This document shows positions 1 to 9,014 of a stretch of DNA of 64,000 nucleotides, in pieces. This DNA is from Bacteroidales bacterium 6E (GTDB taxonomy: Bacteria > Bacteroidota > Bacteroidia > Bacteroidales > Prolixibacteraceae). The position numbers and the translations under genes are program-made. How positions within the stretch are numbered: position 1 is the first letter of the stretch; each line of letters starts with the position of its first letter. The notes under the pieces are model-generated. The model searched no databases, was not told the origin of the DNA, and saw only the letters and a program-made list of their open reading frames with translations. Location: the NCBI GenBank assembly GCA_001270045.2, contig DF970690.1, positions 282,369 to 346,368 of the forward strand, read 5' to 3'.

Positions 1-1749
1 GTTACCCTAAGCCTGGCGATGAGCATGAGGCGAATGCTCGCATCGAACAATCTGGTGAGAAAAATGCACGCTTGTGAAACCATGGGGGCCACAACCGTGA
101 TTTGTACCGATAAGACAGGTACACTCACACAGAACCAAATGAAAGTCTACAAAACTGTTTTTGCTGACGAAAACACCCACATAGACCTCATCCATGAAGG
201 GATTTCAGTTAATTCCACAGCTTATCTCGACTATTCCAATCCGGGAGAAGTAAAAACAATCGGTAATCCTACCGAGGCTGCCTTATTGCTTTGGCTGAAC
301 CAACAAGGAGTTGATTACCTTCCAATAAGAGAGAACGCCATTGTAAAAGGACATATATCCTTTTCAACCGAACGCAAATACATGGCGACAATCGTTGAAT
401 CCCCGTCAGCAGGGAAGCGAGTCCTGTATGTAAAAGGTGCTCCTGAGATAATCCTGAATATGTGCGAGACAGTTGTATTAAAAACCCCGGATGCTGACAG
501 GCCATTCGACAAAGAGGAGATATTGAAGGAACTGCTCAAGTATCAGGAAAAAGCCATGAGGACTCTGGGTTTCGCCTATGAAATCATTGAAAATGGTGAA
601 GAGAGAATCCGAAACAATGAGCTGGTCAATGCCCGGCTGAATTTCCTAGGCTTTACTGCCATATCCGATCCAATCAGGGAAGATGTCCCCTTGGCGGTTG
701 TTGAATGTCTTCGGGCTGGCATCGATGTGAAAATAGTAACGGGCGATACTCAGGGTACAGCCGTCGAAGTAGCCAGACAAATCGGAATTTGGAAAGACAA
801 CAACAATGGCGGTCAGATAATTACTGGACAGGAATTTGAAAAACTGTCAGATAATGAAGCACGATCTTTGGTTAAAACATTAAAGGTAATGTGCAGGGCA
901 AGGCCTACCGACAAACAACGACTGGTGCAACTGCTGCAACAAAACAATGAGGTGGTTGCCGTTACCGGCGACGGCACCAACGATGCACCCGCACTGAACC
1001 ATGCTCACGTTGGCCTTTCAATGGGATCAGGGACATATGTGGCCAAAGAGGCCAGCGACATTACCCTTACTGATGATTCATTCAGCAGCATAGCATCAGC
1101 CATCATGTGGGGCCGATCTATCTATGAAAACATCCAGAGGTTTATCTTGTTCCAGCTGACCATCAATGTCACAGCATTATTTATCGTACTTATCGGATCT
1201 GTTTTTGGAACGCACTTACCATTGACGGTTACCCAAATGCTATGGGTAAATCTCATAATGGATACCTTCGCTGCTGCTGGGCTCGCTTCACTTCCCCCTA
1301 ACCGCGAAGTCATGAATAACCGACCACGAAAAAATGAAGCTTTCATCATCACGCCTGAAATGCGAAAAGGCATTCTTTATACCGGAATCAGCTTTGTTGT
1401 AATCCTGCTGGTTCTTTTATATGCCATGAGTTCAAACGGAGAAATCAGCCGATATAACCTTTCGGTCTATTTCACGATTTTCGTTATGCTTCAGTTTTGG
1501 AACATGTTTAATGCGAAGGCATTTCTTTCAGGGAAGTCGGCATTTAGTAACCTGCGTAAGAGTTATGGTTTTATGTTGATTGCTTTAATTATTCTGGCTG
1601 GACAGGTAATAATTGTCCATTTCGGGGGAGATGTTTTCAGGACTGCGCCAATATCTCTGAAAGACTGGCTGATTATCATTGCTTCAACTTCGGCAGTCCT
1701 CTGGATAGGAGAGATCACAAGAGCAATAAAAGCCCGAAAAACAAGGTAG
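1..1749 (+). CDS. Calcium-translocating P-type ATPase, PMCA type (5' end outside window)
   Basis: Pumps cations, most likely Ca2+, out of the cytoplasm at the cost of ATP, through the inner membrane. The reading frame is open from base 1, so the N-terminal actuator domain and first membrane helices lie upstream of the window; the first ATG at base 19 is internal. Visible are the phosphorylation loop DKTGTLT (about residue 37 of the visible part), a nucleotide-binding region, VTGDTQGTA, the hinge GDGTNDAPAL, and then about six C-terminal membrane segments including LTINVTALFIVLIGS and a 'MLWVNLIMDTFAA' helix typical of P-IIB pumps. A hairpin terminator follows the stop. Family assignment is firm; the transported ion is inferred from the family. 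Confidence 0.93.
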   Translation, partial: VTLSLAMSMRRMLASNNLVRKMHACETMGATTVICTDKTGTLTQNQMKVYKTVFADENTHIDLIHEGISVNSTAYLDYSNPGEVKTIGNPTEAALLLWLNQQGVDYLPIRENAIVKGHISFSTERKYMATIVESPSAGKRVLYVKGAPEIILNMCETVVLKTPDADRPFDKEEILKELLKYQEKAMRTLGFAYEIIENGEERIRNNELVNARLNFLGFTAISDPIREDVPLAVVECLRAGIDVKIVTGDTQGTAVEVARQIGIWKDNNNGGQIITGQEFEKLSDNEARSLVKTLKVMCRARPTDKQRLVQLLQQNNEVVAVTGDGTNDAPALNHAHVGLSMGSGTYVAKEASDITLTDDSFSSIASAIMWGRSIYENIQRFILFQLTINVTALFIVLIGSVFGTHLPLTVTQMLWVNLIMDTFAAAGLASLPPNREVMNNRPRKNEAFIITPEMRKGILYTGISFVVILLVLLYAMSSNGEISRYNLSVYFTIFVMLQFWNMFNAKAFLSGKSAFSNLRKSYGFMLIALIILAGQVIIVHFGGDVFRTAPISLKDWLIIIASTSAVLWIGEITRAIKARKTR

Positions 1750-1784
1750 AAACCTGTTTCTGTAACAAGAAAATTACCAAAAAA

Positions 1785-1816
1785 AAAGCCGCTGTAACAT
1801 TCGATTACAGCGGCCT
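1785..1816. terminator. Bidirectional intrinsic terminator (ATPase / tRNA operon)
   Basis: The ten-base arms at 1788-1797 and 1805-1814 pair perfectly around a seven-base loop. The A-run before the left arm becomes a U-run on the minus strand, so the hairpin ends the tRNA-Ser/tRNA-Pro transcript well. On the plus strand the trailing T-tract is weaker. Confidence 0.8.
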
Positions 1817-1828
1817 GATTTTAACTTG

Positions 1829-1903
1829 TCGGGGTACCAGGATTCGAACCTGGGACCCCCTGCTCCCAAAGCAGGTGCGCTAGCCGGGCTGCGCTACACC
1901 CCG
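1829..1903 (-). tRNA. tRNA-Pro (anticodon TGG)
   Basis: The minus strand folds as a cloverleaf: acceptor CGGGGTG pairing with TACCCCG, anticodon stem CCTGC/GCAGG around the loop TTTGGGA, and a T arm with the GTTCGAATC core. The discriminator base is A and CCA is not encoded. It lies six bases 3' of tRNA-Ser in the transcription direction, so the two are likely co-transcribed. Confidence 0.95.
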
Positions 1904-1908
1904 ATGTT

Positions 1909-1996
<88 letters not shown>

Positions 1997-2050
1997 AGTG
2001 ACGTTGAAATAAATTCTGAGGTTCGGCAGGTTGGCTTCCGCTGTGCGGAA

Positions 2051-2071
2051 CAGCCACTCTCCATTCTCTCC
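2051..2071 (-). repeat. Degenerate copy of the 5' end of tRNA-Ser
   Basis: These 21 bases match the first 21 bases of the neighbouring tRNA-Ser (1976-1996) at about 18 positions, and both copies are followed on the plus strand by AGT. The bases beyond it (2036-2050) form a short perfect hairpin but cannot make the rest of a tRNA. It reads as a relic of a partial tRNA duplication, or of a mobile element that carried a tRNA end. Confidence 0.55.
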
Positions 2072-2579
2072 AGTATCTTAATGAACTATTTCAGGAGTTT
2101 GTGATTTCAGGATTTCCTATTAGGATATCCATCCAGTTTTAACTCCTACAATTCAATGAACATGCTATTCTTTTGACGATAGCGGGTGCAAATGTATCAA
2201 TTTTTTCTCTTCTTCAAAACGAAATTTCACTTTTTTACCCCATTCATGATTTTTTCAACTTCGGAGTTGACATACTATACTGAGATCCAATGAGAATGAC
2301 ATTTACCCCAATCAAAAGTCTACAGATCTCAAGGTTTTTCCATAGCATAAAATCCATAATACAAATAATGCTTTTCCTGTTTCAAGATATTAAAAGAGGT
2401 AACAAGATTTTTGCCCATTCAAAATAAGACTCTTCTAACATTTATTCACTTTGGAATTTCCAGCTAGCATACCCTACCCCAAAGATAATGGCAACCCATT
2501 ATCCAAATGAAAATTTCAATCTGTTTTGGTTGCCATTTTAACCCCGAATGCGTAAATTCAGCATCAAAATATTCACATC
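2072..2579. other. Gene-free stretch upstream of ppk2
   Basis: A+T-rich DNA with no credible reading frame or RNA cloverleaf. The only structured element I see is the ten-base inverted repeat just before ppk2, listed separately. The leader of the tRNA transcript must start within the left part, but I could not place its promoter. Confidence 0.5.
2487..2537 (+). promoter_or_regulatory. Inverted repeat upstream of ppk2
   Basis: Arms AATGGCAACC (2487-2496) and GGTTGCCATT (2528-2537) are perfect complements separated by 31 bases, ending 42 bases before the ppk2 start codon. It could be a two-site operator or a leader hairpin. No T-run follows, so it is not an intrinsic terminator. Confidence 0.4.
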
Positions 2580-3431
2580 ATGGCAAAAACTAATGTATCC
2601 TCTTCCGGAAAACTAAAGAAAGCCTTTTATGAAAAGGAACTGGAACGGCTTAACATCGAGCTCGTCAAGCTGCAGAACTGGATTAAATCCAACAAGCTCA
2701 AGGTAGTAGTGGTATTCGAAGGTCGCGATGCCGCCGGTAAGGGAGGAGCCATCAAAAGGATTGCCGAACCTCTCAATCCTCGTATCTGCCGGGTAGTGGC
2801 TCTTGGAATACCTACCGAACGTGAAAAATCGCAGTGGTATTTTCAAAGATACGTCCAACACCTTCCGGCAGCCGGGGAGCTGGTATTGTTTGACCGTAGC
2901 TGGTATAACCGTGCCGGGGTGGAAAGGGTGATGGGTTTCTGTACCGAGGATGAATATTGGGACTTTTTAAGGTCTTGCCCCAATTTCGAGAAGATGCTGA
3001 TCCGGGCTGGCATCATACTCATTAAATACTGGTTCTCGGTCAGTGAGGATGAACAGGAAAAAAGATTCATCAGCCGCATCAATGATCCTGCCAAGCGTTG
3101 GAAATTCAGCGATATGGACATCATAGCACGCAATAAATGGGTGGAATATTCCAAAGCCAAGGATGAGATGTTCTCCTATACCGACACCAAACAATCGCCT
3201 TGGTATGTCCTGGAAAGCAACGACAAAAGGAGGTCGCGCCTCAATTGTATCCGCCATTTATTGTCCCTGATTCCTTATGAAGATATAACAATGCCTGCCA
3301 TCGAACTTCCACCACGCCCCCGCCAATCAGGATATGTCAGGCCTCCAATGTCGGAACAGACTTTCGTTCCCGATTATTACGAACACCTCGTCGGTCCGGA
3401 CGAACAGGAGGAGGAAAGGGAAAAAGAATAA
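2580..3431 (+). CDS. ppk2: Polyphosphate kinase 2 (class I-like PPK2)
   Basis: Transfers phosphate between polyphosphate and nucleoside diphosphates in the cytoplasm; class I enzymes favour making ATP or GTP from polyphosphate. The 283 residues show the PPK2 Walker A loop GRDAAGKGG (about residue 48), the Walker B-like FDRSWYNR (about residue 103) and a lid region with RINDPAKRWKFS. The length matches single-domain PPK2 enzymes. The Glu/Lys-rich C-terminal tail is extra and unstructured. It is a monocistronic gene closed by a strong terminator shared with the convergent peptidase gene. Preferred nucleotide and reaction direction are not visible in the sequence. Confidence 0.93.
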   Translation: MAKTNVSSSGKLKKAFYEKELERLNIELVKLQNWIKSNKLKVVVVFEGRDAAGKGGAIKRIAEPLNPRICRVVALGIPTEREKSQWYFQRYVQHLPAAGELVLFDRSWYNRAGVERVMGFCTEDEYWDFLRSCPNFEKMLIRAGIILIKYWFSVSEDEQEKRFISRINDPAKRWKFSDMDIIARNKWVEYSKAKDEMFSYTDTKQSPWYVLESNDKRRSRLNCIRHLLSLIPYEDITMPAIELPPRPRQSGYVRPPMSEQTFVPDYYEHLVGPDEQEEEREKE

Positions 3432-3450
3432 CTTCTGTAATCAATAAAAA

Positions 3451-3487
3451 AATGAGGCACTCTTTTCAGGATGCCTCATTTTTTTTA
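3451..3487. terminator. Bidirectional intrinsic terminator (ppk2 / S9 peptidase)
   Basis: Nine-base arms AATGAGGCA (3451-3459) and TGCCTCATT (3472-3480) with flanking A- and T-runs, lying between convergent genes. Confidence 0.88.
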
Positions 3488-3501
3488 TTTCAACCAATGC
3501 T

Positions 3502-5616
3502 TTACTCGTCTATACCGATCAAACTAAAAATAAATGCATACTCCAAAGCAGTGTCCTTGATTCCCTGGAATCTTCCGGATGCTCCTCCATGTCCAAAATC
3601 CATATTGATCTGGAACAACAGAGGATTGGAATCAGTCTTCATGTCCCTTAGTTTTGCCACCCATTTGGCGGGCTCCCAATATTGAACCTGCGAATCGTGG
3701 AATCCGGTAGTCACCAGCATGGCTGGATATTCCTTCGCTTCCACATTGTCGTAGGGCGAATAAGAAAGCATATAATGATAATATTCTTCATCCTTTGGAT
3801 TTCCCCATTCATCAAACTCGCTTGTTGTCAATGGAATTGATTCATCCAGCATGGTAGTTACCACATCCACGAACGGAACATTGGCAATCACTCCCCTGTA
3901 AAGGTTGGGTCGTAAGTTTACAACCGCTCCCATCAGCAAACCGCCTGCACTTCCACCCTTCGCAAAAAGCTTGTCAGCCGTTGTATATTTCTCTTTGATC
4001 AAATGTTCTGCAGCAGAATTGAAGTCGGTGAAGGTATTTATCTTCTTCAGCAACTTTCCATCTTCATACCAGCCGCGGCCATAAAACTGCTCTCCCCTGA
4101 TATGGGCGATCACATATACGAATCCCCTGTCCAGCAATGGCAATATCCTGACCCTGAAAAAAGGATCCTGTGTATATCCATAGGAACCATATCCGTATAG
4201 CAAGGCCGGCCTTGACCCATCTTGCACAAAACCTTTTTTGTAAACGATACTCAGGGGTATTCTGGTTCCATCAGAGGCAAGTGCGTAATCACGTCGTGTT
4301 TCGTAATCTTCGGGGTTAAATCCACCCAATACTTCTTCCTGCTTCAGCAAAACCCGCTCCCGATTGTTCATGTCATAATCATATGTCGAAACGGGAGTTG
4401 TAAGTGAAGAGTACTGGAAACGGAGAGTTGATGAATTGAATTCACGGTTGACCCCAATATTGACCGTATATACTTCTTCCTCAAAGGAAATGGTATGTTC
4501 ATCACCTTTCGAGGGCATGATACGGATCTGGTTCAGGCCGTTTTCCCTTTCCTGTAAGGCCATAAAATCCTTAAACAGCGAAATGCCCGTAAGATAAACA
4601 TCTTCGCGATGCGGAATAACCTCTACCCAGTTTTCCTTCGAGGTACGATCCAGAGGCGCTTTCATTAACCTGAAATTTTGTGCATCCAGGTTGGTTCGGA
4701 TATAGAAGTATTCACCGGCATGGTCTACTTCATATTCAAGTCCTCGCTCCCTGGGCTGGAAAACCCTGAAATCTCCGGCCGGGGTATTGGCATCCAGAAC
4801 CCTGAATTCAGTGGTCAGTGTACTGCCGGATTCAATAACCAGGAAACGTCCTGATTTGGTTTTTGAAATATTGACACTGAATGTCTCATCTTCTTCAAAA
4901 TACACGAGGTCATCTTCCGATACAGGTGTTCCCAGCATATGGCGCATGATCTTCTCTGAACGAAGTGTGGTTTCATTCCGGACTACATAAAAAATGGTTT
5001 TGTTGTCATTTCCCCAGGCCACACCGCCAGTAGTCATGGGAATTTCATCAGGCAGAAGGTCACCTGATGTCAGATCTTTGAAATAGATTGTATAGTTTCT
5101 TCGGCTGACCGTGTCGACCGAATAGGCCAGTATCTTGTTGTCCGGACTAACTGATCCGCCCCCAACTCCATAATAGGCATAGCCCTTGGCCATCGCATTG
5201 ATATCGAGCATAACCTCTTCATCGGCAGACCCAATCATTCTCCTGCAAAACAAACTGTATTCCTCGCCAGGGACGGTCCGGGAATAATATACAAACCCAT
5301 TCTCGGGATAAGGTACCGACTCATCAGATTCCTTGATCTTTGAGCGGATTTCGTTGTATAGCTTTTCCTGCAAAGGCTCAGTATCCTTCATCACCGCCTT
5401 CAGGTAGGCGTTTTCGGCTTCCAGATAGGCTACGACTTCCGGATTCTCACGTTGCTTCATCCAATAATACGGGTCAACACGTTTGTGCCCATTCGTAACA
5501 ATTTCGTGAGGGATTTTCTTTGCCACCGGTGGCTTGACTGCCTGATCCCCGGAATGGCATGCGGCAATTAATAGAATCATTGCAAAAAGTGAGGTTAATT
5601 TTCTCATAGTGACCAA
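3502..5616 (-). CDS. Prolyl oligopeptidase family lipoprotein (S9A, oligopeptidase B-like)
   Basis: Serine peptidase that cleaves short peptides after basic or proline residues. The 704 residues comprise a lipoprotein signal with lipobox LIAAC (Cys about residue 20), a beta-propeller lid, and a C-terminal alpha/beta hydrolase with the nucleophile in GGSAGG, an Asp in GFHDSQVQYWEP and the His in FGHGG. The lipobox puts it in the periplasm or at the outer membrane, whereas classical oligopeptidase B is cytoplasmic. The ATG at 5607 is an alternative start that fits the signal peptide equally well. A TAATTTTG promoter box lies just upstream. S9A family membership is firm; Arg/Lys versus Pro specificity is not. 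Confidence 0.9.
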   Translation of the reverse strand: MVTMRKLTSLFAMILLIAACHSGDQAVKPPVAKKIPHEIVTNGHKRVDPYYWMKQRENPEVVAYLEAENAYLKAVMKDTEPLQEKLYNEIRSKIKESDESVPYPENGFVYYSRTVPGEEYSLFCRRMIGSADEEVMLDINAMAKGYAYYGVGGGSVSPDNKILAYSVDTVSRRNYTIYFKDLTSGDLLPDEIPMTTGGVAWGNDNKTIFYVVRNETTLRSEKIMRHMLGTPVSEDDLVYFEEDETFSVNISKTKSGRFLVIESGSTLTTEFRVLDANTPAGDFRVFQPRERGLEYEVDHAGEYFYIRTNLDAQNFRLMKAPLDRTSKENWVEVIPHREDVYLTGISLFKDFMALQERENGLNQIRIMPSKGDEHTISFEEEVYTVNIGVNREFNSSTLRFQYSSLTTPVSTYDYDMNNRERVLLKQEEVLGGFNPEDYETRRDYALASDGTRIPLSIVYKKGFVQDGSRPALLYGYGSYGYTQDPFFRVRILPLLDRGFVYVIAHIRGEQFYGRGWYEDGKLLKKINTFTDFNSAAEHLIKEKYTTADKLFAKGGSAGGLLMGAVVNLRPNLYRGVIANVPFVDVVTTMLDESIPLTTSEFDEWGNPKDEEYYHYMLSYSPYDNVEAKEYPAMLVTTGFHDSQVQYWEPAKWVAKLRDMKTDSNPLLFQINMDFGHGGASGRFQGIKDTALEYAFIFSLIGIDE

Positions 5617-5632
5617 TCAGATTTTAGAAAAC

Positions 5633-5640
5633 CAAAATTA
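5633..5640 (-). promoter_or_regulatory. -7 promoter box of the S9 peptidase gene
   Basis: The minus strand reads TAATTTTG, matching the Bacteroidota -7 consensus TAnnTTTG, 17 bases upstream of the peptidase start. No good -33 TTG at 19-21 bases was found. Confidence 0.5.
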
Positions 5641-5781
5641 ACATATCAACCTGAAAATCTGTTTTGCATTAACGAAAAAAACATAAAACTTGTTCTCAGG
5701 CTTGCTCCTTTAAGAATTAATTCGTTGAGATCAATTAATTCGGTAAAAAAAAGCTGATTATGCGGGAATATACCCTCTGCC

Positions 5782-5789
5782 TAAATTTG
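5782..5789 (+). promoter_or_regulatory. -7 promoter box of the SSS symporter gene
   Basis: TAAATTTG matches TAnnTTTG and lies 73 bases before the preferred ATG at 5863. No clear -33 partner. Confidence 0.4.
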
Positions 5790-5862
5790 AAAATTTAATC
5801 CATTTATACCCTACATCCAATAAATATTGGCATTTTTGCGGCTGTCTGATGAATTGGCCGAC

Positions 5863-7233
5863 ATGACACAGATTGAAACGATATTGGTGGGTTACCTCGC
5901 TTTGGTTACCGGAATTGGTGTATATTCCTTTTTTAAGGTAAAAGACGCCTCCGACTATTACGTTTCAGGGAAAAGGGGTAGTTGGTGGCAAATTTCAGGT
6001 AGCTTGTTTGCCACCATCATGGGAGGATCTGCTATTCTGGGAACCATCGAACTCAGCCAGAAAGCGGGATGGTCAGCTGCCTGGTTTCTGCTTAGCGCTT
6101 CAGCCGGACTTTTCGTTTTATCCATGATCAGTAGGAAAATCAGTTTATTGGGACACTATACCCTCCCCGAACTTTTGTTGCGCTTCTATGGCAAAAGGGC
6201 CGAAAAGGCGGCCAGCTTGCTTATCCCGGTGGCCTGGACAGGTATCATTGCTGCGCAGATTATTGCCGGGGCAAAGATCCTCGAGAGCCTGGATATCACA
6301 AATTACCAAAATGGAGCGCTGGTCTGCGGAGCCATATTTATTTTTTATACCCTTGCCGGAGGTCAGCTAAGCATCCTGAAAACTGACTTCGCACAGGCAT
6401 TGATCATCCTTGCAGGTATCATTACCATGTTCATCTTGCGGCTCGCCCATCCTCCGGTCATCCATTTACAGGAAGTACCGGAAATAACTTTATTCAATGA
6501 TGCATTTAAAGTGGCTGACTTGTTGATCCTGATGTTGACCTACAGCATTACCTTCGTGGTGGGGCCCGATATCTATTCCAGAATATTCTGTGCCCGAAAT
6601 GAAAAGGTTGCGCAGCGAAGCGTAATCATTGTTGCCGTTCTGTTGATTCCTGTTGCATTTATTCTTACATATCTGGGAGTTATGGCAGGGGGCCAGGCAA
6701 CCGGGGGAAGCGGCTTTGTCATCCCCGGAAGCTCATTCCTGCCTCCCTGGGCACTTGGACTTATGGCCGCGGCTTTGCTGTCAGCCGTCATGTCATCGGC
6801 CGATACCACCCTGTTGAACAGCTCCATGATCCTGTCTGAACTCTTTACAGGCGATCTTGATAAACCCGGAGGAATCAGGCTCACACGGATTTTTATTGTT
6901 ATCATGGGCGTTTTCAGCCTCATCATAGCCCTCAAGGTTACCTCTATTCTAAATGCACTTTTATTGTCACTCACCTTTTTTTCCGGGGCATTTATCATTC
7001 CGGTTATTGCAGGATTGGCAGACTGGCCCATCAGGCGAGGTAATGTAATTTATGCCATCGTTATAGGTGGTACGCTGGCGCTGACTGGCAAAATACTCAC
7101 TGACTTGTATGGGATTGCCATAGGCTATTGGCTGATCCTTGCTGCTTTTGTCCTAAACGCCAGCATCCTGTTGGCCGGCAGCAAGGCAAAAAAAAAACCG
7201 CCCACAAAAATGACAGGCGGTTACACGTTGTAA
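5863..7233 (+). CDS. Sodium:solute symporter family (SSS) transporter
   Basis: Inner-membrane secondary transporter that imports an organic solute with Na+. About 456 residues with some 13 hydrophobic segments. SSS hallmarks include the early 'YYVSGKRGSWWQISGS' region, a GGQLSILKTDFAQ loop and the MSSADTTLLNSS helix (residues about 315-327), which contributes Na+ ligands in this family. I chose the ATG at 5863 over the in-frame TTG at 5827 because the family begins near MTQIETILVGY. The substrate cannot be read from the sequence; no catabolic partner is adjacent. The last codons coincide with a hairpin that would terminate transcription on the opposite strand. Confidence 0.88.
   Translation: MTQIETILVGYLALVTGIGVYSFFKVKDASDYYVSGKRGSWWQISGSLFATIMGGSAILGTIELSQKAGWSAAWFLLSASAGLFVLSMISRKISLLGHYTLPELLLRFYGKRAEKAASLLIPVAWTGIIAAQIIAGAKILESLDITNYQNGALVCGAIFIFYTLAGGQLSILKTDFAQALIILAGIITMFILRLAHPPVIHLQEVPEITLFNDAFKVADLLILMLTYSITFVVGPDIYSRIFCARNEKVAQRSVIIVAVLLIPVAFILTYLGVMAGGQATGGSGFVIPGSSFLPPWALGLMAAALLSAVMSSADTTLLNSSMILSELFTGDLDKPGGIRLTRIFIVIMGVFSLIIALKVTSILNALLLSLTFFSGAFIIPVIAGLADWPIRRGNVIYAIVIGGTLALTGKILTDLYGIAIGYWLILAAFVLNASILLAGSKAKKKPPTKMTGGYTL
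7187..7222 (-). terminator. Terminator-like hairpin inside the 3' end of the symporter gene
   Basis: Arms AACCGCC (7196-7202) and GGCGGTT (7216-7222) are followed, on the minus strand, by a run of about ten Us. It is coding sequence for the symporter C-terminus yet faces the other way. No minus-strand gene ends here, so its role may be to block antisense transcription. Confidence 0.55.
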
Positions 7234-7666
7234 ATCTATGCGAAAGGTCTACTATTGTGCCTTGCTATTTGGTTATCGTTTATATTGTACCAATTTATCA
7301 AATGTTTACTTTAATCCAAAGAACCATTTGTGAATTATTAACTTAAACGCATCAATTGTTTATTTGACCAAAATGGACGGAAGCCATGCTGGAATGTTCA
7401 TGAAGGTCAAAAGTCACGTATTTCACAAAAGTCAATGAACCTTCCCTCGGTTGGCCCATCCAGGCTTATTAAATAAATCATCCAGTCTCACAAAATTACA
7501 ACATCTGATTCATTTTTTAATAAAAACACACGTAAATGTTACATTTTGAAACCAAAATACCCACAAAATGAATGAATATGCATTGACACCAACACCTCTT
7601 TGAAAAAGATGCCCGATTCGTGAAAAAATAGTTATTTTGCATACAAATATTAATGGAAGTATATCT
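7234..7666. other. Gene-free stretch upstream of carboxynorspermidine synthase
   Basis: About 430 A+T-rich bases without a supported gene on either strand. It must contain the promoter of the following gene; a near-consensus TATTTTG occurs at 7633-7639. Nothing else recognisable. Confidence 0.45.
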
Positions 7667-8863
7667 ATGGGAAAAGTATTGATCATTGGCGCCGGAGGCG
7701 TTGGAACCGTTGTGGCGCACAAGATGGCTGCATTGCCCGAAGTTTTTTCGGAAATCATGCTCGCCAGCCGTACCAAATCAAAATGCGATGCTATAGCCAA
7801 AAAGATAGGTGGTAACCGTATCAAAACAGCACAGGTTGATGCCGACAATGTCCCGCAGTTAGTTGCACTAATACGCTCATTCAAACCGGATCTGGTTGTG
7901 AACGTGGCCCTTCCCTACCAGGACCTGACCATCATGGATGCATGCCTCGAGACTGAAACCAGCTATCTCGACACGGCTAACTATGAACCTAAGGATGAAG
8001 CCAAATTTGAATATAAATGGCAATGGGCTTATCAGGAAAGATTTAAAAATGCAGGCATTACCGCCATTCTCGGCTGTGGTTTTGACCCGGGGGTCACCAG
8101 CGTTTTCACTGCCTATGCCGCGAAACATCATTTCGACGAGATTCATTATCTCGACATTGTCGACTGTAACGCAGGAGACCATGGGAAGGCATTTGCCACC
8201 AATTTCAATCCGGAAATCAACATTCGTGAAGTGACACAGAAAGGAAAGTACTGGGAAAACGGAAAATGGGTGGAAACTGAACCCCATGAAATCCATAAAC
8301 CCCTGAATTATCCTGAAATCGGGCCAAAGGAATCTTACCTGATTTATCACGAAGAACTCGAATCCCTGGTCAAAAATTTCCCGACACTGAAACGTGCCCG
8401 TTTCTGGATGACTTTTGGACAGGAATACCTCACTCACCTGAGGGTTATACAAAACATCGGGATGGCCGGCATTGAACCGGTCATGTATGAAGGAAAGGAA
8501 ATTGTGCCCATCCAGTTCCTGAAGGCAGTACTGCCCAATCCAGGTGATCTGGGAGAAAATTATAAGGGCTGGACGTCCATCGGATGCCGCATCAAGGGAC
8601 TGAAAGACGGCAAGGAAAAGACTTATTATGTATACAACAATTGCAGTCATGAAGCGGCCTATGCCGAGACTGGAACACAGGCGGTAAGTTATACCACAGG
8701 GGTACCCGCCATGATTGGTGCCATGATGTACCTGAAAGGTCTCTGGAAAAAAGCCGGAGTGTTCAACGTCGAGGAATTCAATCCCGATCCTTTCATGGAT
8801 GCACTTAACCAGCATGGCTTGCCCTGGCACGAATTGCATGACGTAAACCTAGAGTTTGAATAA
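7667..8863 (+). CDS. Saccharopine dehydrogenase family protein, carboxy(nor)spermidine synthase-like
   Basis: Predicted to condense a diamine with L-aspartate semialdehyde using NADPH, giving carboxyspermidine or carboxynorspermidine for spermidine-type polyamine synthesis in the cytoplasm. The 398 residues open with the nucleotide loop IGAGGVGTVVAHKMA and contain the family segment GCGFDPGVTSVF (about residues 138-149) and a C-terminal catalytic domain with YTTGVPAMIGAMM. The ATG at 7667 is preferred to the TTG at 7637 because the Rossmann strand starts right after it. The decarboxylase partner is not in the window. A strong terminator follows. Saccharopine reductase proper is less likely because the Bacteroidota homologues of this length are the polyamine enzymes. 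Confidence 0.85.
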   Translation: MGKVLIIGAGGVGTVVAHKMAALPEVFSEIMLASRTKSKCDAIAKKIGGNRIKTAQVDADNVPQLVALIRSFKPDLVVNVALPYQDLTIMDACLETETSYLDTANYEPKDEAKFEYKWQWAYQERFKNAGITAILGCGFDPGVTSVFTAYAAKHHFDEIHYLDIVDCNAGDHGKAFATNFNPEINIREVTQKGKYWENGKWVETEPHEIHKPLNYPEIGPKESYLIYHEELESLVKNFPTLKRARFWMTFGQEYLTHLRVIQNIGMAGIEPVMYEGKEIVPIQFLKAVLPNPGDLGENYKGWTSIGCRIKGLKDGKEKTYYVYNNCSHEAAYAETGTQAVSYTTGVPAMIGAMMYLKGLWKKAGVFNVEEFNPDPFMDALNQHGLPWHELHDVNLEFE

Positions 8864-8910
8864 TCATCGGTTGGAGTCAATCTCTCCGAAATTTAAAGTA
8901 TTGTGAAACA

Positions 8911-8956
8911 AGGGGGTGCAAACCGGTCAAAACCGGCCTTGCGCCCTCTTTTTATG
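8911..8956 (+). terminator. Intrinsic terminator after the saccharopine dehydrogenase-family gene
   Basis: A long, slightly imperfect GC-rich stem (GGGGGTGCAAACCGGT against ACCGGCCTTGCGCCCTC) around a CAAA loop, followed by TTTTT. Confidence 0.85.
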
Positions 8957-8985
8957 ACATCATCTCATTCAGTATATTTTTATCC

Positions 8986-8993
8986 TATATTTG
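8986..8993 (+). promoter_or_regulatory. -7 promoter box of the DUF819 gene
   Basis: TATATTTG matches TAnnTTTG. It overlaps the TTG that could be taken as a start codon, which supports the ATG at 9015 as the real start. Confidence 0.55.
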
Positions 8994-9014
8994 ATTACCA
9001 TTAAATCAAACCAT

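Noticed and set aside
5827-5862. TTG-initiated N-terminal extension of the SSS symporter
   Set aside because: The 12 extra residues do not resemble the family start, and a good ATG follows at 5863.
7877-8839. 320-residue minus-strand frame
   Set aside because: Antisense shadow of the carboxynorspermidine synthase-like gene; no family features.
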